Part shown: positions 11,273-22,209 of the stretch, one piece after another
Layout of the letters: every line of letters starts with the position of its first letter
Position numbering within the stretch: position 1 is the stretch's first letter
DNA from: Chromera velia
Lineage: Eukaryota; Sar; Chromeraceae
Direction: 5' to 3'
NCBI GenBank assembly: GCA_018398765.1
Contig: JAHBMJ010000034.1
Span: 1 to 57,500 of the forward strand
Length of the DNA: 57,500 bases
Made by a program: the position numbers and the translations under genes
Notes under the pieces: model-generated
The model's input: only the letters and a program-made list of their open reading frames with translations
Databases searched by the model: none
Told to the model about the DNA's origin: nothing

Positions 11273-11851
11273 ATGGAAGTAGATTCTGGACAGGTTGAGC
11301 TGTATGAAGGAGGAGGAGGAGAAGCGGATGCTGTGATGGGAAACGCTGCCGCTGCGGAACAAGGTGGCGCCAATGTGCAACTGATGGTCGGGGATGGTCA
11401 GAGACTGGAGGTGGAAGGTGAACATGAAGGGAGAGAGGAGAACGGGTCGAAGTGCCCTCACAACAAGGCAGACCATCGGTTCTGTCGCGAGTGCGCTGGA
11501 AACTGTCTGTGTGTTCATGCAAGGAACAAGAGACTTTGCAAAGAGTGCAAGGGAAGCGGGCTGTGTCCGCACGGCAAGCGTGTCGGGACTCGTAGGTGTC
11601 CGGAGTGTGGAATTGCAGGAACGCAGGCAGAGAGGTGCCCCCATGGATTTTGGAAACAGAATTGCCGAGAGTGTACTGCGCACAAGTTCTGCGTGCATGG
11701 GAAAGTGCGCAGGCAGGACCGTCTATGCAGGGACTGCATCGCGGAAGGGGGCGCGAACGAGGGAGGGGTAGAGATGGAGCCGCCGTTGCCTCCAGAGTTG
11801 GGCGTGGCTGCCCAGATCCTTTATTGTGTCTCCGCACTGAGAGCACTTTGA
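11273..11851 (+). CDS. Small CxH..CxxC cysteine-repeat (putative zinc-binding) protein
   Basis: Open frame of 192 residues from the ATG at 11273; the same frame is open upstream to 11186. After an acidic, glycine-rich N-terminus come tandem units of the form C-x-H-x(5-8)-C-x2-C. Visible examples are CPHNKADHRFCREC, CVHARNKRLCKEC, CPHGKRVGTRRCPEC, CPHGFWKQNCREC and CVHGKVRRQDRLCRDC, giving about five units. The regular C/H/C/C spacing suggests one metal ion per unit. Repeats of this kind are common in algae, oomycetes and large DNA viruses of protists, but their function is not established. The C-terminal tail is Pro/Glu-rich. A spliced extension cannot be excluded. Confidence 0.75.
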   Translation: MEVDSGQVELYEGGGGEADAVMGNAAAAEQGGANVQLMVGDGQRLEVEGEHEGREENGSKCPHNKADHRFCRECAGNCLCVHARNKRLCKECKGSGLCPHGKRVGTRRCPECGIAGTQAERCPHGFWKQNCRECTAHKFCVHGKVRRQDRLCRDCIAEGGANEGGVEMEPPLPPELGVAAQILYCVSALRAL

Positions 11852-12730
11852 TTCCTTTTGAACCCCATACTGACGTGTCACAGCAGATGCTGCTCGGGGT
11901 CGTGAGTCGCGCGAGAGAGTCATGTTTCAGATAAGTCACTTCCTCGACAATTAGGCGAGTGCTAGGGCGAGTGAAGGCCGCGTAGTGATGTTTCGAAGGT
12001 CAGACATTATTGTGACTCGCGGAGACATTTGTCACTAAATGACGACAGCGATTGTGTGGCGACAGCTGACGACTGTGCACAGCAGAAAACGAGCGAACAG
12101 GCAATGCGTTCTTTGAGTAGTAACTCGGCCCTTGAAGTGAAGTGACGGCTTTCTCGTTTGACGTAGAGATTTGCGAGACGGACGCGTCCGTGATGTATAC
12201 ATGTAGACGGACTAAGATGGCATGGATCCTACAAAAATTACAATCCGTGCATGCCGATGCCGCGAAGGGGCCGTCGGATTGCATGGCGTCGCGTTTGGCG
12301 CATGGATCTCGCGGGGGCATGTGCATGCAGCTAAACATGCCGCCATCACAGCAGTCTCCACTAAAAGGGCCCCGGCATGTCCTCGCGGCATTCGCGTGGA
12401 ATTCATGCAATGGGCCCCGCGGCGATCCGAGCAAATCCGAGCAAAGACTGCGATGTCAGACTGAACATGCAGACGGCATCAGACGGCTCATTTTCTCGAA
12501 TCATCGTTTGTTTGTAGACGGCCGGAATCATGCCGGAATCACACGTATGGCACCAATTAAGTTGTCTGGGATTGCGCAAAGCTTCTTAAGGCACGTTTCA
12601 ATTGTCATTTCTTCGAAGTGTGAAAAAGCCGGAAGCAAGCCTTCTTGCTCGTGGAATCAACCCGCTGAAAGATCGGGATCTCATCTCCCGTCTCCTTCAT
12701 TCAAGAAGGGGAAGGCAGTGACTCGCAGCA
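11852..12730. other. Intergenic region between two plus-strand genes
   Basis: Open frames exist on both strands (for example plus 12142-12753 and minus 12000-12434). They overlap each other and show no domain. No gene is supported. It presumably holds the 5' region of the U-box gene. Confidence 0.45.
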
Positions 12731-13450
12731 ATGTCGGATCCCAACCACTTTGAAAAAAGCGCCGAATTATTGGTGCACGAAATCCAAGGCAGTTGGAGAA
12801 GATCTGCATCGTGGAAGCTGGAGTTTCTGGTGCTCTCCTCCCTTTCCGAGTACACCAGGCGGCTCTGGGACTGGGTGCTGATTTGGTTCAGCTCACTGTT
12901 GGATGATTTCTTTTTTGACGTCGACTTCTCACTCTTTCATGAAAGGGGAAAGGCGGTGAGCCATGCAGCTTACACGCAAATGTGGTTCAAGGCGATGATT
13001 GTTCGAGTGGGCGTGACGGTATTTTCTGTCGGGGTGACATGCGCAGTTCCGGAGACGTACAGAATCGCGGCCCCGTTTGCTGTCTCCGCTTTGCTTTTGG
13101 CTTCCTGGGTCGTGAAGACTTCAGCAAAGACGCCCAACTCTCCGCCTTCAATTCCATCATCCTGGTACCGGCAGTGCAACATGCAGATCGGCTGGGATTA
13201 CCACGGGAAGGACGTGGAGGTGCCTGAGGGTTTGTGCTGTCCCATCACCCAGGAATTGTTTATCGACCCGGTGGCATTGGTAGACCGTATCTATGAGAGA
13301 CGCGAGGTGGAAGCCTGGGTAGCTCGGACAGGAGAGACGCCATTCCGAGCTAAGGCGTCTCGAAGAAGCATCAGGCCCCACGGGAAGATGAGGGAACTGG
13401 TTTGGGCCTTCGCCTTCAGCAGGGGGGTCTCGCCTGTCTATGCGGTGTAA
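12731..13450 (+). CDS. U-box domain protein with two predicted membrane segments
   Basis: Open frame of 239 residues from an ATG at 12731. The C-terminal third is a U-box. It begins VPEGLCCPITQELFIDPVAL, continues with IYERREVEAWV, has a Pro in TPFRAK and ends RPHGKMRELVWAF, matching the family pattern CPIT-x-E-x(3)-DPV ... YER-x(2)-I-x-W ... L-x(2)-N/H-x(3)-L. U-box domains bind E2 enzymes and act as ubiquitin ligases. Two hydrophobic stretches (around MIVRVGVTVFSVGVTCAV and IAAPFAVSALLLASWVV) lie just upstream. This suggests an organelle- or endomembrane-anchored ligase, which is inference. No substrate-binding repeats are seen. Single exon as read. Confidence 0.8.
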   Translation: MSDPNHFEKSAELLVHEIQGSWRRSASWKLEFLVLSSLSEYTRRLWDWVLIWFSSLLDDFFFDVDFSLFHERGKAVSHAAYTQMWFKAMIVRVGVTVFSVGVTCAVPETYRIAAPFAVSALLLASWVVKTSAKTPNSPPSIPSSWYRQCNMQIGWDYHGKDVEVPEGLCCPITQELFIDPVALVDRIYERREVEAWVARTGETPFRAKASRRSIRPHGKMRELVWAFAFSRGVSPVYAV

Positions 13451-14168
13451 TGAGGTGGTGGGTTGGTGGAACAGACGGGAAGAGGCAGAGGGATGTAACT
13501 CAGAGGAAGGTTTGCAAGAGGGATGGAGAGTATTTGGGGTCCTGTAACAGTATTGAGAGGATGTGATGGACTATTAATGGGAGGGGTTTGAAGGGGAATG
13601 GGAAACGGAGAGGGAGGGATGAGGATGTAAGGGAGTGAATGCTGGATGGGAAATGAGGAGTGGGGAATGAGGTTTTGAGGAAAACTGCAACGGCATTTTA
13701 GAATGCATGAAGGGAAACGCAATGGGTCGGTGCATCGGAGAAAGGAGTCTTTCTGGTCTCTGTCCAACTGTCTGCCTGTGTCAGGCTGTCTGTCTCTTTC
13801 TCCGCTAGCCTTCTCTCTCTCACTCGTGGTCAACCGTTGTGCCCACTTCTTTGAATTCGGTTGACAGAGCTGCCACTGACGGTCTCTTGGATTGTCTGAC
13901 TTCTTATCGGAATCGTAGTCGGAGTCTCTCTGGGATGTTGGGATCTAGGTTGGGGTCAGAGGCTCAGCCTTCAGGCAGATGAGTCTCAGATGATCTGAAT
14001 TAAGAATCTGAAGCGAAGTCTTGGAGAAAGAAGGTTCGGTGAAACAGGAAGCAAACCCGAAGTAAAATGGTCGCAGAGAGATCAACTGAGCGGAACCCCG
14101 TATACGTATGTATTCTTCTAGGTATTCTAAGGTATTCTTTAGATTTATTTCTTTTTAACTTCGTTGGT
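13451..14168. other. Intergenic, purine-rich then mixed sequence
   Basis: No gene is seen. The stretch just after the U-box stop is G/A-rich and produces a low-complexity Pro/Ser minus-strand frame (13438-13833) with no domain. Confidence 0.5.
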
Positions 14169-14702
14169 ACACTGTGCTGTTAGGAGTAACTACCGGCCTT
14201 CTCAGAAAGCTTTTGGTTACCATCAAATTGCTAACCAAAACTTGGTAACTGGAGGGGTCTGAGGGGACTACCACTACCGCGGTAATCTGACTGTATCTGC
14301 CCGTAAACTAGCCCACAAATGTGTTGGATCGAGATTTAATATAGCAGAAACGCATCTTTAAAAACTGTCACAGTGTACGAGTACAGTACGATGTAAAAAA
14401 GATTATTTTTAAACTTTTTTTATCTAAGTTGTTTTTATTATATCAAAAACTTGACTTTAACTTATACATATTTGTGGATATAAGAGAACTTTACAATAAA
14501 TCTATCTTTGGTACTCGATTTACCCACTAATTTGTTTTGCTTAAAAGAACGATTACCACTGTTTTAGTTACCGAAACAACGGTAATCAATGTGACTCTGC
14601 ATGATTTAAAATGAATTACCGTAACCATGAAAATGGTTATCGAGTGGCCTAACGGCCGCCTCGGTAACCAAACTAAGTTGGTTACTCCTAACAGCACAGT
14701 GT
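14169..14702. mobile_element. MITE-like element with terminal inverted repeats
   Basis: The left end ACACTGTGCTGTTAGGAGTAAC is matched by its reverse complement at the right end (about 14681-14702). The inner sequence carries several GGTTACC/GGTAACC strings. The element is about 534 bp, AT-rich and non-coding. A TTCGT string lies just outside each end (14161-14165 and 14703-14707), a possible imperfect target duplication. TIRs and size suit a DNA-transposon-derived MITE; the superfamily is not assignable. Confidence 0.6.
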
Positions 14703-15351
14703 ATTCGTCAGGGTTACCGATTTTTTCGGTGGTAGACAAGCTTCATTACCGGTAACCGGTAATTACCGGCAGAGTTTACTGGCAGTCAGAAAAGACTTAG
14801 CAGAATTCTAACAGTCACTCACACTCCGTTATAGGTCAATCAATCAATCATAGGTGGCCTAGTAGGTGGCACAGTCCGAAAAAGTGCTTTTACTATACTT
14901 TTACCGTCCAGTTGTAACTGGCAGTATGCAAGGTGCAAGAGAGTCACTAGGTCAAGTGATGCATGCCGGTCGGTCCTAGGATCTGTATTATTAATTGTAT
15001 TGATACAGATGAGAATACAAATACAGATGGATCGAACAGAACAAAGACACAAGCAAGAGGAAGTCTCTTCATGTTATTGTGAACAGTATTAACTTTTATA
15101 AGATGTGAACTCTGGATAAGTATGCCTTAGGAGCCGACTACACTGAGTACTGCTAAGTCGTTACTTATCCCGTACTTTGATCGCTCTCAAACGACGGTTC
15201 AAGGCCTGATAAAGAGAAGCAGAACAGTAAAAGATGAAACAGAGTTAATTTAAGGAAAAGGGAGTAGCTGTTGGACAGAGCTGTTAGAACTTTATGTCAC
15301 TTTAATATAGGGGTGATCGAAGCAGTTAAAATAATTGAAATTATAGTAAAT

Positions 15352-15387
<36 letters not shown>

Positions 15388-16074
15388 AATAGGCTTTTTT
15401 AAATGTCAATAAACACTTAAAAACATGTTTTTGAAGGTTGGCGCCACAGGCGAAATTTTTTTTTTGACCTTATAATTTTTATCATTTTTTTTTGTCGGTA
15501 AAAGGAAGGTAAACTGAGGCCATTACCGGTTACTGGCAATTGCCGGTAGACTACATCTGTTACCGATAAGAAAAGCAACTCTGGTATTCGTTGGAAACAA
15601 AGATATGATCAGATTGTGATGAGAGATAATTAGCTTTAATAGCTTGCTAGGATTTGATGTATACAATCACTTTCAAGTTTATCTAACGATCGATATGCAT
15701 TACATACATTCAACAGTTCCTTCCATTAATTGCCTACATTAATTGCTAGTGACTCAGAACGGAAATGCATGCAGCACCCGGCTTAGCTACAATGAGATCG
15801 CTGCTGCATGTATATGCACACTGGCGTATATGTATCTATGGGCTAATTAAGTTATTTTCTAGCTTGCATGAAAAAAACCCTAATCATCATTTTCTAGCTG
15901 TACCGTGTTTCCTACAGCAACTTGAAAGGAAAATTCTCAGTATTTTAACTTCTTTGCAAAAATCCTAATCGATCGCTCTCAGTTTAGACTGTAAGACCGA
16001 TAGCATAGCATAGCATAGCTAGCATGGATGTTCCGGGTTTTGCCCGTGGTCTACTGCTGAAGGTCGATAGAAAC
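14703..16074. other. AT-rich intergenic DNA with an (AT)n microsatellite
   Basis: No gene. An (AT)n run lies at about 15354-15381. Strings such as ATTACCGGTTACTGGCAATTG (about 15521-15545) and TACCGGTAACCGGTAATTACC (about 14745-14768) suggest further relics of the TACCGG-rich repeat family. Confidence 0.5.
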
Positions 16075-17437
16075 CGTAGCGTTGTGAAAGTCTGACAAGC
16101 AGTTGTGTCAGGATGAAATGAAGTACGCGCGCATAACATGCGTAGGGCGCATGCATACATGCATACTGGGAATTAATTGTGCAGCATGCAGTCTCTATCA
16201 AAACATCCGTTGTTTGTCTTACAGAACAGAGATAGCAGAACTACCCATATATGACAGAACCTTTATTCGTATATAGGAGCTGATCCTAGCTACGACTAGC
16301 TGAGGGCCTACATCCCTACGGGGAGGGGCACGTAACATAGTGAGGTGAGCCACGGGACCGGCCAATCCCGGGGTGAGCCGAACTAACGCGCACCGCCACT
16401 GTACGGGACGCCCGCAGCTCAGAGACCAACACACGCACGCAGGCTCATGGAGGCGCCGCCATGTCAGTCTGTATTAGAAGAGAAATAAATAAAATAGAAA
16501 TAAAATGGAATTAATTCAGTCAGCTGCGTATAGCCTGAATTGAGTAAACAACAGTTGCTTGCAAAGCTTCTAGAAGCAGTTTGGAAGTGAATCTTGAACT
16601 GACAGACTTTTCGTAGTAGAGATCTAACTGAACCAAGTGCGCTCACTTAGGAGAAGAGGAGTTTCTTCCTTAGGGGGCACGGTGTGGGTGAGGAAGGAAG
16701 GGAGGAGACGGAAGCAGGTGGCATGCAGTAAAGAGACAGAGCAAAGAGAGGAAGAGAAGAAGAGCTGACAGTGAGTGACAGCCAGAAAGGGAAGACTCTG
16801 TTTGCGCAGCATCATGATGATAGCTGAAATAAGGCAGACATTCAGATCGATCAGAAAAAGAGAGAGCAAGAGTTGAAGTAGGCAGAAGTAGCTGTATTGG
16901 CTACGGATTAGCCAATCAGAGAAACAGTTCATCTCATGTGCTGCTGCATTCCAGGTTCAAATCCTGTGAACGATTCTTCATTCCGCTTTTCATATGAGGA
17001 AAGAGAGCCTGCTTTGGAATCAGTCGTCATATGCCTAATCAGCAGCAAAGGCTGGAAGAAGGAGAAAATGACTTGAGGTGACTTGCATAGATTTGAGACT
17101 GTTCTGTATGGACTGCGCCTTTTTTGAGATTAAATTGCCTCATGCTGATGAAGTGGCGGGACGCCACTCTAGAGGGAGGGGGCACGTAGCGTTGTGAAGG
17201 TCTGATAAGCAGTTATATCAGGATGAAATGTCATTGAAGTACGTGCGTATAATGTGCGTAGGGCGCATGCATGCATGCATACCGGGAATTAATTGTACAG
17301 CATGCAGTCTCTATGAAGACATCCATTGTTTATCTTACAGAACAGAGATAGCAGAACTACCCATGTATGACAGAACCTTTATCCGTATGTAGGAGCTGAT
17401 CCCAGCTACGACTAGCTGAGGGCCTATATCCCTACGG
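16075..17437 (+). mobile_element. Element or duplication bounded by about 250-bp direct repeats
   Basis: Direct repeats of about 247-253 bp lie at 16075-16321 and 17185-17437. Both start CGTAGCGTTGTGAA and end ...GAGGGCCTA.ATCCCTACGG, with roughly nine in ten bases identical by eye. A purine run GAGGGAGGGGG lies just before the right copy (17171-17180), as a polypurine tract would. The 860-bp interior has no gag or pol motif. A similar G-rich CACGTA string follows the left copy, so a tandem-duplication origin is also possible. Confidence 0.5.
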
Positions 17438-18659
17438 AAACGACCAGACTCTGAGACTCACATCTTAACAAAGTATAACTCTGTTAAACCACACCAAGCA
17501 AGTGCACTTTGTCTAGTACCGCAGATGCATCGCTTGCTTATGTATGCGACATTACGTACGTGTCTGAGAATCTTAGATAAGTGGTTGGCTGTGGTCCCCA
17601 CTATACAACATACGATTATATCTCTCATCGACAGTCTTCCCCCCCCATCTACCCTAAAAAACCAGTACAGAATAGTCTTTCAGACTCTTTCCCCAGTAAA
17701 CTGAGTTCACTACCAATTGTAGTATAACCGAGTAGTCAATCGGTTTTACAGTTAAGGTGATAGATATTTGAGAAACACTGTCTAACGTGGTGGAAAGGTG
17801 AGTTCCGTTTTGTTTGACAAAACAGTTACTGCCAGAACAAACTATCATCTTTTCTCTTTCGTTTGACTTGTCTTCAACTATTTTTTTTTTTTTAAGTCAG
17901 AATGATTTTATATGCATTCGGTTTAGTCTAGAAGTCAACTATTCAATATAACTCAATATATCTTTTCTTATTTTCACATTTTTCTAAGCGCGCAGCGGAT
18001 ATAGATGGGCGGATATCACCGTCACGACTATTTTTTCTCGCCCGTGCGCCGGGGACGGATTTGACCCGGAGGCGTTGGTTGGCCCAACTATATTTCCGGT
18101 CGGATCTTGATTTCCGTCGTTTGAATGCACGGCTTCACTCGATCCGCAAGCTAGGCTTCGCCTAGCTTAATTCCATATACTAGCCAGGGAGGCCCATCCG
18201 ATGGTAATGATACATGATATAAAGTGTAAATATATGCTAAAGTATGTTAAAGTAGCCGAATGTTGCAAAATATAAAAAAAATATTTAAAAATTAGAATAT
18301 TTCCCTGAAGGCCTTAGGCCGGAACATATCAATCAATCAATCAATCAATCCCTATAAATGAAGAGGAAAAGAATTTGTTTTTAAAAAAATGTTTAGGATA
18401 TGTTTGTAAAGAAATATATATAGGGATTTGTAAATGTGGAAATTTCTAATGTGGATGATGATGAAACACATATTAAATTGTTAATTTAAACTTTGAAGAG
18501 CGTTTGCTCTACTCGAAGATTTCAGAATATACAACAGGAATGTTCTAGTATGATTAGTTCTCTTCCAACAGCCGAGACAGTCCTGCTATGCACGTACTGT
18601 TTGCTAAGGGACCGACGGTGGACTCTACCGAAATCACCATCTCCAAGATTGGTCTCACT
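17438..18659. other. AT-rich intergenic DNA
   Basis: No gene. A perfect 9-bp-stem palindrome AAGCTAGGC TTC GCCTAGCTT lies at about 18149-18169, and TCAA repeats lie at about 18331-18350. Nothing else is supported. Confidence 0.5.
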
Positions 18660-20233
18660 TCACACATTTTTGAACTTCACAGGGCCAGTTTGCCCAACCT
18701 CAGCCGGGTTAAAAACTTTAACAGCTTCTTCTTCTCCGCTGCGAGACAATGCAACATAAGATTGACCGTGAGAAAAGATTTCTGACATCAGACAGAGGCC
18801 CAGCCTTTCAAGAGTCTGCCCTTGAGATCGATTGATAGTAAGAGCAAACGCAGGCAAGATGGGAAACTGTCTTCGTGTGAATTTGAAAGGCTGAGTACCC
18901 ATCTGTTCTGCCTCTAAATTCAATCGCGGAATGAAGATCTCTTTTCCAGTCTGCGGACCGGTGATCACTCGGCAGTGCAGATACCGAGAGCCAACGTTCA
19001 AAAGAATCAAACGGGTTCCGTTTGCTATCCCTCTTGTTTTGTCAAGGTTTCGAATCAAAATCAAAGGCATGTTTTTCTTCAGACGCAGCTTATGGGGGGG
19101 GAAGCCAGAAGGTTGGAAGGTTGGAGCGTATTGAGAAACTCAGGAACTAAGAGGTGTCCCATCTCCGGATCAGTGGACATATCGACGCTCAAAAACTCAG
19201 TCTCCTGCCCAGGAAACATGTCAATCGCTGTTTTGTTTACCTCATTGACATCTTCGTTTCGGGGAGCCAGAATAGCTCTGCTTGCGATGGTTTCGGGTGG
19301 GATGTTCCCGGAGGAAATGTCACCGAAGATTTCCTTGATAAACCCGTCAGTGTCTGACGCTGTACTCCTGGTCGAAGGGGCAAGAGTGACAGTGTCCCCG
19401 TCTCTTCCCCTTCCAACCCTACGGAGTAGATCAGCCCATGCCTGCTGTCGTGCAGGGTCGCGTCCCTGAGCAATCAATCGCTGCACTCTCATGTTTTGAG
19501 TGAGCTGTCGCACCTGGATGGGGCGCCAATGCTCCCACTTCTTCATGGTGCTTGCTACGATTGTGGCTCTGGGTGCCTTCGGGATGACGGGCAAGCACTG
19601 CTGCCAGTCTCCCGAAAAAACGATCACTTTCCCCCCCCACTCGTCACCTCCACACACATCCTCTAACCATCTCTTCACGGCAGCTATAATGTACTTATGG
19701 GACATGGTGACCTCATCCCACACAATGAGTCTACACTGTCTGACGATCTGTGCAGCAGCTGAATTCTTCGAGGGGGCACAGACACTGTCTTTTTCAATCT
19801 TCAGAGGAACGCCAAAGGCCGCATGAGCGGTGGAGGCCAGCGGGAGGAGAGTTGCTGCTATGCCAGTCGACGCGACTGCAAGGGCTGGTGTTCCTTGCTG
19901 ACCGGAAGGGAGACGGTCTATCTCTACTCCCACAGAGGCAAATGAGAGGGACGTGTTGAAAGCACGCACGTTCTCAATGAGATGGGCGTGATCGGGGTGG
20001 CCGTGCTGTAGGCGGTTTTTGATGCTTGCCGGAGGGTCTGAAAATCGTTTTAACTGAACCCTCCCATGTGAGCAGCAAATAGAAAACTTGGCGGCTCCGT
20101 AATGGCTGCTTGTTGAGACCTCTTCCCCCTTCCAGACCTGAGCTCTGCATGTGGGGCATTCTTGCACTGGGCCTTCAAAGTCTGCTGAACCAGGAGCGAC
20201 TCTGCGCAATATATCATAGACGTGGGGGTTCAT
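18660..20233 (-). pseudogene. Helitron-type helicase remnant (internally deleted and frameshifted)
   Basis: Two minus-strand frames, 20233-19079 and 19070-18660, together form one Helitron protein. The N-terminus has a Cys-rich finger (CPTC..., then ICCSHGRVQL). Next comes the start of the Helitron-like N domain (HLIENVRAFNTSLSFAS). The text then jumps at about residue 116 (near 19885) straight into the PIF1-like helicase at TGIAATLL, AHAAFGVPL and LIVWDEVTM. The later motifs NGTRLIL and SYVALSR follow in the second frame. The replication-initiator nuclease region (HUH and Tyr motifs) and the helicase Walker A loop are absent, so the copy cannot be autonomous. The frame breaks in an 8-base C run on the minus strand (plus 19094-19101). 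It could be a pseudogene or, at the frameshift only, an assembly error. Confidence 0.85.
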
Positions 20234-20259
20234 GTACAGGCCGGCGGGGATGTAATTTC

Positions 20260-20732
20260 CTGGTGCAAAACCAGGGATTGTTGGGGAGTACCTGCTGTGT
20301 AACGCCCATCCTGCAGACAGACACAGAGACGGCGGAGACGGTGGTCAAATTTGTTCCAGGGTGTGCACATGTCTGTGCGTACTGAGAGGGAAAATAGAAG
20401 GTTGGCTGATCTTTCGTCGGGTTTCTGAGGAAGTTTCTGTTCCCATGAATTCTTGGTGGCGCAGGGGGTGCAATGTAGTTTGGCGGAAGCCGCGGCCTCA
20501 GTGGAGGCAGAGGAACGGGCAAAGGCGGTGGTGGCGGTGGTTGAGGAGGCGGCAGCGGTGCAGCAATTATTCCTGCTGCGGCTCCAGCGCTGGGAAGGAG
20601 TTGGGGAGGTGGATGTACAATCGGAGGCGGATATATCTGGTTAGCCGCCATTCCCGTGAACACACACAGATGCGATACCACACACAAGACACGTACAGCA
20701 CGAAGGAGACGGCGGTTATTCATACAGAACAA
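20260..20732 (-). pseudogene. Proline-rich N-terminal region, possibly of the Helitron gene
   Basis: An open frame directly upstream of the Helitron frame, on the same strand, encodes a hydrophobic start followed by a Pro-rich stretch (PPPQPPPPPPLPVPLPP and similar). Its end overlaps the Helitron start in another register. A consensus-like acceptor CACCAG lies between them, so an N-terminal exon joined by splicing is conceivable. It may instead be unrelated low-complexity sequence. Confidence 0.3.
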
Positions 20733-21450
20733 TCAGAAGAGAAGTGTAACAAATTGGTAAATGCCCTCAAAGGCAGGCGAACGACAAAAAGTGACGGATG
20801 AGCAACAAATTCGATACGGGGACAAACCCGGATATCAAACGGGACAAAGTGGTCTGTGTCAGGAAAGGAGACGGAGCTGGAGACGGCACAAATGATACGT
20901 TCTCGGTTCACTTGTTGGGTTTCGCAGGAAGGCGGGTTGCATGACACAGAAAAGCAGAGGCATGCTGGTCAGGTCGGACACGTGGACCCGTCGCGTGGGC
21001 TGGACATGGGCTGGACAGGTCGGGAGTGACAGTGTGTGACAGTTCGGGAATAAATTTGGGGGTCGAGTTTGTTTGCCCTGTTCACTTGTTGCGTGCGTCA
21101 ATGCTGTCAGAGGAAAAATCCCGCGCGAGCTCCGTGCGAGCGGCTTCGGAGATGGCGTTTTGGGAAGGAAGTGCCCCCCCAGCGGATTTGCGGGATTCCC
21201 TGGCCCACAGTAGGTATAGTAGATATGCATGCACCCAACGATCGACTGACCTTTTCATATATATATATGTCAGCACGTTCGTCTGAGTTTCTGTCCGGCT
21301 GTGTAGCAGGCCCTTTGCATGCATGTCTTGCGGCCTCACTCGTCCAGATCTGTAGCGCAAAAAGAAGTCGGGCGTGAGTTAATCAACGCACATGCAACTA
21401 TCTGTGCGGTTCCAAAACCTCTTCACGTGCTTGATTTGAGCACCAGAAAA
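20733..21450. other. Intergenic region upstream of the DAC-like locus
   Basis: No gene is supported. Sequence upstream of the ATG at 21451 stays open from 21319 without protein-like features, so this stretch is taken as the 5' flank. Confidence 0.45.
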
Positions 21451-22209
21451 ATGCCGACAAAGTCGCAGGCAGCCCCTAGGGAAGGCAACCCGGCAACTTC
21501 GGTCCTTCCCTTCGCGGGTGAGTTGCAAAATGAGACCTGTCTGGACTCTGCGATCTACTTTTACACGCTTCGCATCGCCTCCAAGTTAGCTTGCACAGGG
21601 ACAGAGGGCAAGCACGAAGGGAGAATCTATGTAATTGGGTCTGTTGACGAAATCATGGGGCATGCTGATAGTCGGAAGGACGACGTTGCCATCCTGTTGG
21701 CGAAGCACGAGGCCACGAACTCCTTCGTCCTGAAGGAGGATGGATCAGCTAGCGAGGAGGGGGAAGCGTTCATCCGAAAACACCTCCTTCAGGACGGCGC
21801 ATTCGTAGTATCAGGGCAGAATCGCGGTCGCATCCAGGCTTGCACTGTAATGCTGAAAACCGCCGGCAATGCTCTCAGACAGGATGTACAGGGTGGTACA
21901 GGGCACAAAGTCGCCTTAAACTTCTCTCAGGATATGCGGAATTGCGTTATCATCAAGGCTTCCGAAAACTCCACGGGAAAAGTCCTCGTGTGTTTTCGGG
22001 GAACGAAGGACCATTACACGTATCCCGATTTGGGGATGGAGGTGAGGGTCCAGAATCAGACTCGTCCGCCGGCTCCCACCGAGACATATCTCGAGATCAA
22101 AGAAGAAAAAGTGACGAAGATCCTCATGCGGATGCCCCCAGTGTACAACTTGAATACAGGGGTGCAGCAGGAGCAGGTGGTGGAGGCCTTATCTGCATTG
22201 CAGAAGAAG
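21451..22209 (+). CDS. First exon of a multi-domain gene: diadenylate-cyclase-like (DisA_N-like) domain 1
   Basis: From the ATG at 21451 the exon encodes 253 codons and ends in phase 0 at a GTGAGG donor. Residues about 30-185 resemble the DAC (DisA_N) fold. A helix (LDSAIYFYTLRIASKLA) is followed by a GRIYVIGSVDEIM strand-turn, then DGAFVV (residues 115-120) and GRIQA. A glycine turn GGTGHKVA (148-155) follows, then NCVIIKASE..TGKVLV (164-180). In bacterial cyclases the DGA and RHR motifs bind metal and ATP. Here DGA is kept and RHR is replaced by GHK, the histidine aligning. Cyclase activity is therefore uncertain; a nucleotide-sensing role is an alternative. The exon is the start of a gene that probably runs to 30449. 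Confidence is for the coding call and fold resemblance, not activity. Confidence 0.65.

Noticed and set aside
12142-12753. Open frame of 203 codons upstream of the U-box gene
   Set aside because: No domain, overlaps the U-box start in another frame and has an antisense frame of similar length.
16935-16975. tRNA-like T-arm (GGTTCAAATCC) that might mark a tRNA gene or SINE
   Set aside because: No matching acceptor stem, anticodon arm or convincing A box upstream.
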